Shown: positions 40,197-52,330 of the stretch, piece by piece | Numbering within the stretch: the first letter of the stretch is position 1 | Layout: each line of letters begins with the position of its first letter | Origin: Dipteris shenzhenensis | Lineage: Eukaryota > Polypodiophyta > Polypodiopsida > Gleicheniales | Reading direction: 5' to 3' (one strand) | DNA length: 64,000 bases | Assembly: GCA_047967505.1 (NCBI GenBank) | Contig: CM106539.1 | Notes under the pieces: generated by a model | Database searches by the model: none | What the model was told of the DNA's origin: nothing | The model's input: the letters and a program-made list of their open reading frames with translations, nothing else | Program-made: the position numbers and the translations under genes

Positions 40197-42600
40197 ATAT
40201 CGTGGCAAAGTTGTTGTATTTTGGTCCATGCCATCAATGGTGATGCACATGGACTTATCGACATGTGAAATAGCTTCCTCTCTCCAAGAAGCATACAACT
40301 TTTGAGCATCCTGCACATGACGTAAATGGATTGATCGTTATTTAATGTATCTTCCTTGTTGGCTGCTCATATTTACTATGTTCAATGGCATTTCTTAATT
40401 CATCTCATGTCTTACATTTTGACATCCTTTGCTTTGATGGTGTCTTAACATGGCAAAAATCTCTATGCTAAATTTTGCATAAGGTTGACCATGAAATCAT
40501 GCTCTCATCTCTATCTTGTGAAGTTTTACTGATAGTTTCTAGGATGACCTTCTTTATCATTCCCAAAGGAAGATGTTGTTGACATTCAACACGTCCATCT
40601 AGCATTGTTTGTTGAAGATGAGGCTATGGTAATGCATGGTCTTCAAGAACTTGCTTTAATGTTGCGGTTGCATTTATAGTGCTTCCATGGCATTTAAGCT
40701 TGTAGGTATTTCCATGAATTGTATGAACTACTTTTTCTCACCTTTGCCCAGATGGTCCAATATGTGCCATGTGATAGTCCAATTAATCATTGATATCTTC
40801 GATTGAAAATGGGTCTCCCATTAACCACGGGTTTCAATCTAGGTTTACAGTGTCTTATGCTCAAATCTTGATCAGTGCCTTGATGAAGAAAGCATGAAAA
40901 CTCTTAAAGAAGATAGTTATGTCTATTAGGCATTGTCTTACTCCAAATTTTAAGGTGTATGACTGCACAATCATCTTTCCCATCTTTTATAATGGAAAGT
41001 CTCTTGCAACAAACTCACATAAGCATCCTTTCCATATTCTCCTCGGATAACATTACATGTCTCTTTGGTTCTGGAATTAATGCCATGATTCTTCGCCTCT
41101 TTACACTCACATACTTTCTTTTTGAAAATAGTGTCTTGCATTTTCTAGTTGTAAGACCATCAAACCTCGAATCCATTTCCCTTAAATCTTCATCTCTATA
41201 ATCAAATGTTGTGTGGGCTTGAGAATTATTTGATGCCTTATAATATCTTGGAAATGGCAATCTGGTAGACATGCTCATTGATGTCAATTTGTTGCCAATG
41301 CCTCTTGAATTTTGTGGTTGAACTCTTTCTCCTTTGTAACTCAAGATTCTCCCATCTATATTCTTTGGCATGCTAGCAACAATTTACAAACAACATTACA
41401 AGTCTCAGATTCTCTACCCCCTTTGCCCTGCATTCAAGTGGTAACATCATGATCATTGTCACTAATATCATTAATTCCTGTTATTACATCACTTATCCCA
41501 TCGATCATTGCGTGTATTTTTCTTTGTGGTCCCATCTTATTATTCTCAACACAACACAAGTCTTCTATATTAGTAATAAGCATGTTTGAGTCACTTGCAA
41601 CACAAGATAAGTCTTCTATACCAGTGAGCCTATTCGAGCCACTTGCAACACAGGGCAAGTCTTCTATACCAGTGAGCCTGTTTGAGTCACTTGCAGCATA
41701 GGACAATTCTTTTATACCAGCAGTGAGCCTATTCGAGTCACTTGCAACACAAGACAAGTCTTCTATACCACTGAGTATATTTGAGTCACTTGCAACACAA
41801 GAAACCTTTTTTGCATCAACATATGTTACTATAATGTCCTCAATACCTATGAGCATGCCACTATGATAATCTTCATTACTACTATAGCTTTTTATCAATT
41901 TGGATCCCATTTGTGTTATAGTCCTTTTCTTTTGATAATATTCTATTGTGTCTTCCATGACATTGAAGGAAACTATCTTGGGCAAACTTGATTTTAAGAA
42001 ATATAACCCCCATTTACAAGTACTATGAACTTGTAGATGAGACATAGTATTATGGACATCTACAAGTGAAGTACTATCCATTGGATTTTGAATAACACCT
42101 GCACTAGTCAACTTAATTATCTTCACTATACAGAGAGAGAGAGAGAGTTTGATTACATTTAAGAAAAAAGTGCGACTAAAGGGTTGTGGAGAGAGAGAGA
42201 GAGAAAACTCTAAGCATAGCCCTTAAAGTTGATAATTGCTAAAACTTCTCCAGAGCAAGATAACATCTCTACTTTCCTCCCCTCAAAATAAGTTTTCTTG
42301 ATATCTTGAAAGTATGTCTTTGGGAGAATTTCGTCTTGGTCCCACAGCGTTCTGTGTGCTTGCATATCAAATATGTCACATTGTAAGATATCTCCTAATG
42401 TTTTAAAGTCTCCATGTAGATATTTTAAATGTACTTTAGGATTTACAACGTTGGTGATTATCACTACACATGTTCTCTTACCACAACGTTGAAAATGACA
42501 CACATTCATAGGGTCAAGACTATGAATTTGTCTAAAAGCCACCACTTCATTCTTCTTATATATATATATAACACCACATCCATACCCTCTATTAGGGTGA
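40197..42600 (-). pseudogene. Decayed transposase, relative of the 498-3968 gene
   Basis: Read on the minus strand, the same blocks appear in the same order as in the left-end transposase. They are: the DUF8039-like domain (42210-42545, GDFKTLGDILQCDIFD); a repeat region with units like SDSNRLTGIEDL (41560-41800); a Lys/Arg-rich block with EENM (about 41020-41120); VNGRPIFN and GLSHGTYW (about 40740-40830); a block like KTPSKQRMSKC (about 40430); and IDGMDQNTTTLPRY (about 40199-40240). The frame is broken many times. A (TA)n run at 42559-42571 expands within the former coding start. The catalytic part after TLPRY is missing. Confidence 0.85.
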
Positions 42601-42699
42601 ATACTTGTTTTATGTACAAAAATAGATTAGCAACTCAAAAAAAGACACAATAAATAATCATTGAGCTTATTATTACTTAATAATTTCTATATCAAAACT

Positions 42700-43765
42700 A
42701 GTAGGAGAAGGCATTAAACCTAAACCCTAGATCCTAAACTTTAAACAATTAATACTAAAACATCTTAACCACTGTAAATCCTAAACTTTAAACATTTAAT
42801 CCCTAAACCCTAAACCATAAATCCTAAACTCCTAAACACTAAATACTAAACGTGAAACCCTAAACCCTAAACCCTAAACTCTAAATCCTAAACCCTAAAC
42901 CCTAAATCCTAAATCCTAAATGCTAAACCCTAAACCCTAACCCTAAAATGCAACCAAAATTTATGATTTATGCAATATGTTTGATATATCCCCCAACTTG
43001 TTGCACGTGCAACAGGTTAAGGGTGCACCCAACCTTTTGCAAAAATCAAGGAATTTTCCTGATTTGTGCAACAGGTTGGATATTACCCCCAACCTGTTGC
43101 TCAAGCAATATGCACCTCCAACCTGTTGCTTGAGCAACAAGTTGGGGAACATATCCAACAGGTTCCACAAGCCAACATCTTAACCACTGTAAATCCTAAA
43201 CCTGTTGGATATGTTCCCCAACCTATTACTTGAGTAACAGATGGGGGATATATCCAACCTGTTGCACAAATCAAGAAAATTCCTTGATTTTTGCAATAGG
43301 TTGGGTGCACCATTAACCTGTTCCACTTGCAACGGGTTGGGGGATATATCAAACCTATTGCACAAATTGAAAAAAATCATTAAATTTTGGTTGTATTTTA
43401 GGGTTAGGGTTTAGTATCTAGGGTTAAGGATTTAGGGCTTAGGGTTTAATATTTAGTGTTTAAGGTTTCGGATTTATGATTATGGTTTTAGGATTTAGGG
43501 TTTAGGGTTTAGGACATAGGGTTTAGGGTTTAGGGTTAATGATTTAGAATTTAGTATTTAGCGTTTATGATTATTATTTTAGGGTTTTGAACTTAGGGTT
43601 TAGTTTTCAGGTTTTAGGGTTTAGGGTTTAGGGTTTAGTATATAAGGTCATGAGCTTAGAGTCTAGAATCTAGGGTTTAGGATTTGGAAATTAGGTTTTA
43701 GAATTTAAGGTATAGGGGTTAGGGTTTAAGGTTTAGGGTTTAGGGTTTAGGGATTAGAACTATTA
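42700..43765. mobile_element. Foldback element with telomere-like arms
   Basis: The left arm (from about 42700) is rich in AAACCCTAAACCC units and the right arm (to about 43765) in GGGTTTAGGGTTTAG units, in inverted orientation. Between them, 42930-43164 and 43199-43411 are inverted copies of each other, including a perfect 24-bp inverted match of 43141-43164 with 43199-43222 around a 34-bp loop. Many TTGC/GCAA palindromes lie within. Part of the loop (43175-43201) repeats 42760-42786 directly. No coding capacity was found. Confidence 0.85.
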
Positions 43766-45059
43766 TATAAGTTTGAGAGCTTAGATTGATTTAGGGAACT
43801 TTAGGATTTAAGATTTAGGGTGTAAGATTTAAGGTACATCGACTATATAAAATATGCATTCTAAAGTATTTAGTTAAGATATATATAGACTATATATTAT
43901 ATGCTTTCCAAAGTGTTTTGTTTATATCCAATACTAGGTGCAATCCTTTGCAAAGGCTTTACTTTAACTAATTATAAGACCTAGTCAAAGTATCCTATTA
44001 ATTAGGGACAAGCACATAGGCTAAAAGCACACCGATTCATATTTTCTTACATTCATGCTACATGGTGTATCAGAAGAAATGAAGAAGTATGTGATAAGAA
44101 ATATTCAGAAGAAATATGTATTGCATATCATGGATTCATACCATGGATATTTGGTGGTTGCTAAAGTAGAAAAATGGTATCCCAAAAAATTCAATGATAC
44201 TATAGTTTTGTGCAAAGCCTAAAACAAAGTTTAAGGTTTTTGCAAAGTATTACATACTGTAACAAAGATAAGCAAAGTATGCTAAACCTCTTCTAGATTC
44301 TATAGTTTTAAATACCTACCTTACAAATACATTCTCTAATTCTTGATTCTTTGACTAACAAGTATTATATACATGGAAGAAAAGCATACATGCTAAAAGC
44401 ACGTGTGTAAATTTTAATATTTTCTTATTTTTAAAATTAATTCTATTCTTTGATTGACTACCTTTTTAAAATTTAAAGGTTATTAGTATATAATATACAT
44501 AATTTTAAAATGTTATTAATGTATAATATTAATCATTTATATATTTATTTAAATTTATACAATAATTACATTATATTTATATTATTTTTTAAGTTAATAA
44601 TGTATATTTTTATTAAAACTAAAATTTAATATCTAGTTAATTGTAGAAAGAATCCTGTAGAGATTTTTCATATTAACAACTAGCTTACAAATACATTCAC
44701 TAATTCTTCATTGTTTGAAGAATAAGTATTATATAAAGCACATATGTTAGAAGACCTCCCTTTCAAAAATATTTTCATTGTTATATTTTTTTAATTAGTG
44801 TATTTCTTTACTAACTATATTTCTGAATTTTTAAGATTATTAGTATGTAAAGTATATAATTTTAAATATTATTAACACATGATTATATAATATTTATATT
44901 AATTTATATATTAACAATATATATTATTAGCAAAATTATATTTTAATATTAGTTAATAAAATTTTATTATATTATGAAGTAAAAATATTATAAATGGATT
45001 TCTCATATTAATAAAGTGTCGTGAGAAGATTTTTTCGAGACATTTATGGTTAAATTTTG
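43766..45059. other. AT-rich spacer, no gene recognised
   Basis: The stretch is very AT-rich, especially 44400-45000. No ORF with recognisable motifs was seen. Confidence 0.5.
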
Positions 45060-46230
45060 TTTTGAAGTTGTTGTGTACACAATAGGTAGGAAGGTTTGAG
45101 TGGTTTTGAGGTTGAGAGAGAAATTTATAATAGATTGTTTTCTTTTTCTTTTTTTTTTGAAAAATTGTTGCATGCCCAATAGGTTGGGAGAGTTTGAGTT
45201 TAAGACAAATTTGTGAGATAATAGGTTATGAGAGTTTGAGGTAGAGAGGGAAATTTGTGGGAAAAAATATTTAATGCAAAAGATGGTTTTTGAAGTTGTT
45301 GCGTACACCATAGGTTGAGAGAGTTTTAGTTTTGTCAAAAAAATTAAGGAAACAGGTTTTTGAGAAAAGAATCGGATTTGAAAAAAAAAAGCAAATTTTC
45401 AAAAACTTGATTCTTAGAAGTTCTTGCATATGCAATAGGTTGGAAATGAACTCACCTCTTGCAACATTTTGAAAATTTTGAGAATCCTACAACAGGTTGA
45501 TGAGAGGAGAGAAGCTTGGAGTGTGAAAGAATGAACTTTGAATGAAAGAGAGAATGAAGAATGTTCTACTTATAGTGAACCTAAAAGAACTAAAAAAAGA
45601 TGCCGACCTAAAAGCTACCCATTCTCTCTCACAACTTTCCTCGAGCTCCTCCACCACCTCCCCACCTAGGTACTCCTTCCCTCCCTCCCTTCCCCCCTCC
45701 CCTCCCTTCCCCTCTCCTCCTGCTTCCCATCCCCTCTCCCTCTTCCTTCTCCTTGTTCCTTCTATTCTCCCTCTCACCCGTCCTCCTCTCCCTCCCTCCC
45801 CTTCCCCTTTCGGATATGAATGCTCTCCCTCCTCTCCCTCCCTCTCCTTCCCCTTTCGGGTAACCTTTTGTTTTGTTTTGTAGAGGCAGGGGCTTGGAGG
45901 TGAGGCGATGTTGGCAAGGGAGGGGTTGATGGTGCTGGCGAGGCTCGAGGGAGGGAGGGGAGGGGTTGGTGAGGGCGACGCTGGGAGGTGAGACGGGCGA
46001 GGTTTTGGAGAGGGGATGCACAGAGTGGGGGAGAGGTCACAGGGCAAGGGGAGGGGAGGCTCACAGGGCAAGGCGAGGGGGAGGTAGGAGGCAACAAGGC
46101 GGGAGGATGATTAACCCCACTTGAACCTGTTGCATGTGCAACAGGTTTAGGGGGGGTTAATCACCCTCCCCTAAGCCTTAAGCCCCAAGGGAGGGGGCAT
46201 GTTAGATGCACAATAGGTTTGGGGGGGGGG
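45060..46230. repeat. Dispersed TTGC-(N)-GCAA...AGGTT palindromic motifs
   Basis: Related palindromic motifs recur at about 45069 (TTGTGTACACAATAGGT), 45166 (TTGCATGCCCAATAGGTT), 45299, 45424 (TTGCATATGCAATAGGTT), 46128 (TGTTGCATGTGCAACAGG) and 46206. The same motif occurs in the foldback element at 42999-43018. The flanks are otherwise unrelated, so the motif itself is amplified. Confidence 0.7.
45600..46060. repeat. CT-rich / GA-rich low-complexity tract
   Basis: The plus strand is CT-rich from 45640 to 45860 and GA-rich from 45890 to 46060. The ORFs on both strands are rich in Pro/Ser/Leu or Gly/Arg/Glu and are by-products of composition. Confidence 0.7.
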
Positions 46231-46569
46231 TTAATCCCCTCCCCTTGAGGAGAGTCGGGGGCCCAAAAGGGCTCCAAAAAAATAATATAAATTAAAAATA
46301 AATAAAATTCAAAATAAGTAAATAAAATAAAATTTTAAAAAAATTAAATAAAATTTTATAAAAACTAATTTAAATTCTTTTATCTATGTTTATACAATGT
46401 TTTGAATTAAATTACTTATATAAAAAAATATTAGATTAAAAAATAGTATCTAGGAATATAAATATATTTTAAAAATATTTTTTAACTTTTGAAATTTCAA
46501 TTAATTTTTAATATTTAAATATTTAATTAGCAAATTTTTTAATATTTTGAGTTTGAAAATCATTGTAAT

Positions 46570-49500
46570 TCTCATTTTTTATTTTTGATTGCTTTGCAAA
46601 AAACTATGGCTATGAGTTTTGGTTCCAAGGTGTCTTTTAAATATCTTGAACATGCTTGGTATATTTTGGAGCACAAATCAAAGTTTTTTTTGGTGATCAT
46701 TGTCGAGAATGTGTCAAGCGTGAAATATTCTCCAGAGGCAGTAAGAAATGGCGGCATGGTGTTAACCATCAACATTAAAGAAAACAATTTGATAGAGGTT
46801 GTGTGCAAAGGGAAGAATAACAATGTGGTCTACAAGTTATGAGTTACGTACAAGCACTTCTTGAAGCCCTTACCAGATTCAATTGAAGGATCCCAAGAAT
46901 TACTTAGTGCCTTGGAAGCATTGAAGAAAATGTGGGATGCATTTCCAAGTGGTGGTGTTGTACCTTTAGTAGCAGTAAGTACGCCATCTATAACATGTAG
47001 CCCTTAAGTTGTACCACCAATATCTGTGGCGATAACTACGGTATCTCTGGCAAGAGTAACTACAATATCTACGATAGTAACTACAGTATCTCCAATTGTA
47101 CCTACACCATCGACTATTGCAACTACAAGAACAAGAAGGAGTGATTGTGGAGCAGATTCAAGTTCCATAGCTATTGCCAGAAAGAGAGCCAAAATAACTC
47201 CTACTCCACATGCAGACCATTCAAGTGTAGGTTATTTAAAACCAGACAAAAAATTGGATAGTGATGATCAAGAGGATCCGCAAGAAGAAGATACAAGTCT
47301 CGCAAACTTTTCTATAAGTGTGGCAGACTTACATCCTCCAGAGGATGAGGGGTACATTTGGGGATTTTCACAATTTAGCATGGCCACAATGCTTATTGAT
47401 CCAGCTTCGTTGTTCACAAATCAAAGAAAGCTAGATAAGACATTTGTACGTAGATTGTATGAAGATACGAGGAAAACAAAAACTCTAGTTGCCACTAATA
47501 TCACTCTTCATCCTATGGCATTTAAGAGACTTCAAGAAGATGATCCTAGATTGCTTGATGTCACATTTCAAAAGCATGTGGACTTTCTTGATGCTTGATG
47601 TCACATTTCAAAAGCATGTGGACTTTCTTGATGCTTTTGAGAACTTTAGAAGGAGTGACTTTGTTCATGGAGAGGCTTCGTACCAAAGCCGATATGGGAC
47701 TGACATCAAGAAGAGATACATGCTGGCAAAGAATAGATTCTTAGAAAGATGTAGGTTTGAGCCCATTGATGGGCAACACTTTTGTGAAGCTTTTAGGATC
47801 GCCCTTGATGAGGGAAGAAAAGAAAACTTACCACAGATTCAGTGGATGAAAAAGTTAAAATGGGTCATTTGTCATGTATGCATATTTAATGATGACTTGA
47901 AGTACATTCTAGAATCAAAAAGGATGAATTTTGCTTCATTTAGGTTGAAAAAAAGTTCTTCTCTTTTTGAGATCCTGATAAATGCAAGGGAGTTATGGGT
48001 GGGCTGTGGAAAGCCACAAACAGTGAAGGGCAGGAGACCTACATCTAAGTACATGGCAAAGAGGACTTGGTTCTATAGATGCTTGAAAGGTGTTGTAAGC
48101 AATACACAAGGCATACCAAGTAATAAGGTTGAGGCCAAGGATCTGAACACCGCCGTTGCAAACAGGGATGTTACTTGCATTGTCTTCCACGAGGACTTAG
48201 TGTTTCAAAGCATGGTGGATGTTTGCCAAGAATATGAAACAAGAAAGATATCCTTTGAGGAACCAGAGCACACTGCAACTCAGAGGAAAGAAATAATGAA
48301 ACGGATGTCTATTATTTGGTGGAGAGTATTAAGGTTTGTTCCAAATGCAATAACACAAGAAGTATGCAAGAAGATCAGATTGACTACTTATTTGTAAAGA
48401 AGAGCAAGCATAGCAACTTGGATGAAGTGGTCACCCAAATGATTCAAAGTGAGGTTGCTCTCTCGACACTATTGTTTTTATTGAAATCTGATAATGAGTT
48501 AGCCGACAAGTCATTGATGTGGATAAGAAGAAAGCACTTAGCCTAGGTCAACTCCTTGATAAGGCATGGGCTAGAAAGTGGTTGGCTTCAATGGATGCAA
48601 ATGCCACACCAACAAAGGATCTAAGAGCTAAAATGCCAAAGGTTGTTGAGATAGAATATATGGACATCAAGAAAAAGGCCTTGCATTCCACTGCCCAAGG
48701 CAAAGCAATTGGTGGTTTAGATGATGGTTCTCCATTCAGCTTCTCCTATGATATCTTGCTATCAAAGAATGATATAAATCTTGCACACATCAATGGCATT
48801 AATATAGATCATTTCATAACAATGAGCGGTGATGCTTGGGAGAAGCCATGTGTATTTTTCATAGATGAATTGCAAGACCTTACAATGTCATGAATAGTTG
48901 AACTTGTGCGGTTTAGCATAGAAGGTCCTATGGCAGATAAGAAAAGATCAACGTTGGTCCTATTCGTGATAGAATCACAAAGGGATGCCTTGTACGTGAG
49001 TTTAACGTTTGCATTTGGGTATTTACTTTCAAAATTATACCATGGTATAGTCCTATGAAATCATATAAATGTCTTGGAGGCACTGTCATTCAAGTCTTGC
49101 AGCCTTTCTTGATGTGCTTCTTATCCAGGGGTGGTGGCAATCTAATCAAAATTCCTTTAAGGACTCTCGAGCTTCATTACTTTGAGGACAATAAGGTTAA
49201 GCTTGATGCAGCAATGGTGGATTAGAGAAAGCCAATGGATCCTGATGTGATACTAGAGATGACAAAGAATTTATTGAATGATGGGTGGGAAGTAGCATTG
49301 TATCGAATGGGTTTTGCTTCTCAAAAATTGCTACGCCAAGGTAGAAATATAAATGTCATTGATACGCCCCATCAGATTGAGTTCTTTGACACATATTACA
49401 GTTGCACTCCCTTCTTTGAAGAGGAAAATGTCGAAGAAGAGGGTAGTGAATCTGAGGGTGATGATTCTACCTCAAGTGATGATGAGGATGAAAGCTTTGC

Positions 49501-50133
49501 ATTCGATGACTTACACCGAGAAGAAATCTGCACAAAGAATAAGGGTGATCAATTGTCAACTAGAGTCAAAGAGGTTCCACTCATCATATGGGAAGACCCG
49601 CAGCAGTAAGAAGTAGTAGTACAGCACGTCGTAGGAAAAGGTAAGGCTAAAGAGGTGGAAGCACTTTCCTTGAAATTAAAAGTGAGGAAGGCACCCTTGA
49701 TCTTGGGTGAAGGACATGCAAGTGGATCAAGCAGGGAAGCCTTACCCAAAGAAGGTATGGACGAAGCATGACCAGGAGGAGTTACCAGGAGGCATAGATG
49801 GTTCTTTAACCATGACCTTATAAACTCCAGAGCAACCTACTAATCAAGAACCTAGTAGCTAGGACCCTACTCCCCAAGAACTTGGTCATGAGACTCTAGA
49901 GCAGCCTACTAGTCAGGTGCTTGGAGCTAAAGAGTAGACTACTAGGGAATGACGATACTAGCTAGGACCCTACTACTTAGACTGTAGTCTTAGAGCAACC
50001 TATTAGTCAGGACCTTGATAGTCAAGGGCACATGCAAGACATTGGTACTGTCTTAGAGTATCTTATTAATCAGGACCTTGGTAGTCAAGGCTCTAGCATT
50101 GAGGGCATTGGTACTGAGAAACATGATGGCTAA
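46570..50133 (+). pseudogene. Unknown orphan gene, broken by frameshifts
   Basis: A long protein of unrecognised family can be followed on the plus strand. Pieces: FGSKVSFKYLEHAWYILEHK at 46617 on, with a TGA near 46840; a Thr/Ser/Val-rich part (47026-47130); an acidic part (LDSDDQEDPQEEDTS); LKPDKK and FEPIDGQHFCEAFRIALDEG blocks to 48397; further pieces to 48893, 49084-49230 and 49235-49609; and a C-terminus with imperfect repeats like LEQPTSQ and LGSQG ending near 50133. A 40-bp exact tandem duplication at 47563-47641 shifts the frame, and at least four other frame changes and stops follow. Possible exon-intron borders (GTAAGT at 46976) mean some changes may be introns. I cannot assign a function. 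Confidence 0.6.
47563..47641 (+). repeat. 40-bp exact tandem duplication inside the orphan gene
   Basis: A 40-bp unit beginning GATGTCACATTTCAAAAGC is present twice in direct succession. Because 40 is not a multiple of three, it shifts the reading frame of the orphan gene; the protein segment DVTFQKHVDFLDA appears twice. Confidence 0.95.
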
Positions 50134-50329
50134 TGACTTTGTAATCACAAGTTTTGAACGTTGCAAGTTTTGAACTTCTATGTAAAGCGAATATCTAATA
50201 AAAAGTTAACTACTTTTTTTATTTCTTTACTCTCATTATTGTGTATAAAGATTGTTATGAGTTCCATTTTATACTTAATGGTGTATTTTAAACTTTATGT
50301 TAATGTATTTTTATAGTTAAGGGTGCTTT

Positions 50330-50810
50330 TTAATACCAAGTGAGGTGTATATGTACACCACTTACACATAAAAGAATTTATGTACACTACATTTCTAAGG
50401 GGTTTATGTACACGACCTTTCTAAAAGAAATGGTCATAAAGCTGTGTGTGCATACCACTTATACATAAAGGTGTTTATTTACACCACCTTTCTAAGAGAA
50501 TTGGTCATCTATTGATGTTCTTAGGTGATAGTAGCTCAATTCATATGAGAAGTTATGAAGATGTTTATGTAGGCCACCTTTGTAAGAGATTTGGTTATGC
50601 ATTGATGTTCTTAATGAATGTAGGTCAATAGTGTATACCATGTTTCAAAGAGAATTGTGATGTATTGATGTTCTTAGGTAATAGTAGCTCAATGTAAACA
50701 TTGAAATGTTTTTGAATGAAGGACAATACATGTATACCACCTTTCAAAGAGAATTGGTGATGTATTCATGTTCTTAGGTACTAGTAGCTCAATGTACTCA
50801 CAAATACTTT
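50330..50810. repeat. About 115-bp imperfect tandem repeat array
   Basis: Blocks such as CACCTTTCTAAGAGAATTGG and TTGATGTTCTTAGGTGATAG recur roughly four times with 100-120 bp spacing and considerable divergence. No coding capacity. Confidence 0.75.
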
Positions 50811-51650
50811 AATAGCAAGATTTTCATGATCATATTAAGCAGTAGAAGAGTATACTATCTATCCTTAGTAAGATATGCATCATAGGAAGTATGTACTTCA
50901 TCACCAAATCTTTTGTTTTGAGTTGTCAAATCTAGTTCAAAAAATAACATTACTAGTATATTCAAAATTTTTGGACTATTTTTTAGTCCATTTCTCAAAT
51001 TGGACTTTATACAAGTCCAAAAATTTTGAATAGTGTGTTATCCATTGGCTGTTGATGGCATGGGTGGTTTTCTTTTGAAGGACAGTGACTACGGCCACGC
51101 TCAACCTGTACTGGCTTCCCTTTTGGTACTCAATCATTTGAGGTGTTTGGATTACAATGCGGTCACATGTACCATGTTATATGCTTTTCTCATGTAGCAA
51201 TAGAGATTGGTACGTGTGTACATAGTGCATGTAGGGAGCCCATTTTTGAGAGATCCAAATCAATTCTTGGCATTCCAACTTCCTAAAGATCTGGTATGTT
51301 TTAAATTATATGTGGTTTTTTCATCGTAGCAAGTTGGTTGTTGAATTATTGAAGTTTTGTTATGTTCATGTGCAGATTACCAACTTGAACTCGAGTTTAC
51401 TTCTCCCAATGGGCAAGCACATGATGCCTATTACAAGTGTGTATTGTGATAATATCCTCAACTATTCTTAGTGCCCATTTTTTTATGATAGTACTTTCAC
51501 TATTAATTTTGTAATGTAGGTGAAGGAGGACCTATGGGTGGAGATGTAAGAACACTTAAGAGAGGGAGGACCAATGATCTGGACTACACTTTTCTATGTA
51601 GTAGTCATGACCACTCTGCGTTTGTGGAGTCCCAGCCACGGTCCAAGAGA
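50811..51650. other. Spacer, no gene recognised
   Basis: No supported feature. Short splice-like motifs occur near 51490-51545, but no reading frame could be assigned. Confidence 0.4.
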
Positions 51651-51656
51651 CATCAC

Positions 51657-52330
51657 ATCATGTATGGTTGAAGGTGTGAATCTTTAACATTCATAATTTC
51701 ATACATGTTCATCCTACTAGAGGATATGGCATTAGTTTGAATATGATCTCCAAATGGACTTTTAGGCTTAGAGAAATTAAAAAGAAGAAAGCAAGCATTG
51801 CAATGCTCTGAAGCCAGAGTGACTAGAAAAATGAAGGAGAAGGAATCGTTACAGGTTGATGGAGGTGATGAGTTGGATGGCTTAGGAGGGCAAGTGCAAG
51901 ATGTGGAGGAGCTTGGGGAGACTCCTATTGGACCAGTGGAAGTAGCTAATGATAACATTCCCTCGTGTGTGGTTGAAGGTATGAATCCTTAACATTCATA
52001 ATTTCATACACTGTTCATCCTACTTTGAGGATCATGGTATCAGTTGCTTATGATGTTCATCCTACTTTGATGATCATGGTATCAATTTCTTATGATCTCC
52101 AAATGGACTTCTAGGCTTGTACAAATAAAAAAGAAGAAAGCAAGTGTTGCAATACCCTAAAGCCATAGGGGAGGCTAGAAGGGTAGTGACTAGAAGAATG
52201 GAGAAGGAATTGTTACAAGAGGATGGAGGTGATAAGGAGTTGGTAGGCTCAAGAGGGTGGGCATAGGCTCAAGAGGGCGGGCAATGGATGTTGAGGAGCC
52301 TAAGGAGGCTCCGTTGGACCATTGGATGTC
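51657..52330 (+). repeat. Tandemly duplicated exon-like unit (about 320-360 bp)
   Basis: Two successive copies each contain a CTAG-type acceptor, a Lys-rich then acidic coding stretch (KKKAS..., with DGGDELDGLGGQVQDVEEL in copy 1) and a GTTGAAG|GTATGAATCC-type donor. Copy 1 runs from about 51657 to 51978 and copy 2 from about 51967 to 52330. Copy 2 is more degenerate. This looks like a gene fragment with a tandem exon duplication. The protein family is unknown. Confidence 0.6.

Noticed and set aside
42710-43765. True telomere or chromosome end
   Set aside because: TTTAGGG units are degenerate, short and in inverted orientation, flanked by unique sequence on both sides.
45487-46097. Pro-rich and Arg/Gly/Glu ORFs
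   Set aside because: CT/GA low-complexity sequence, no motif.
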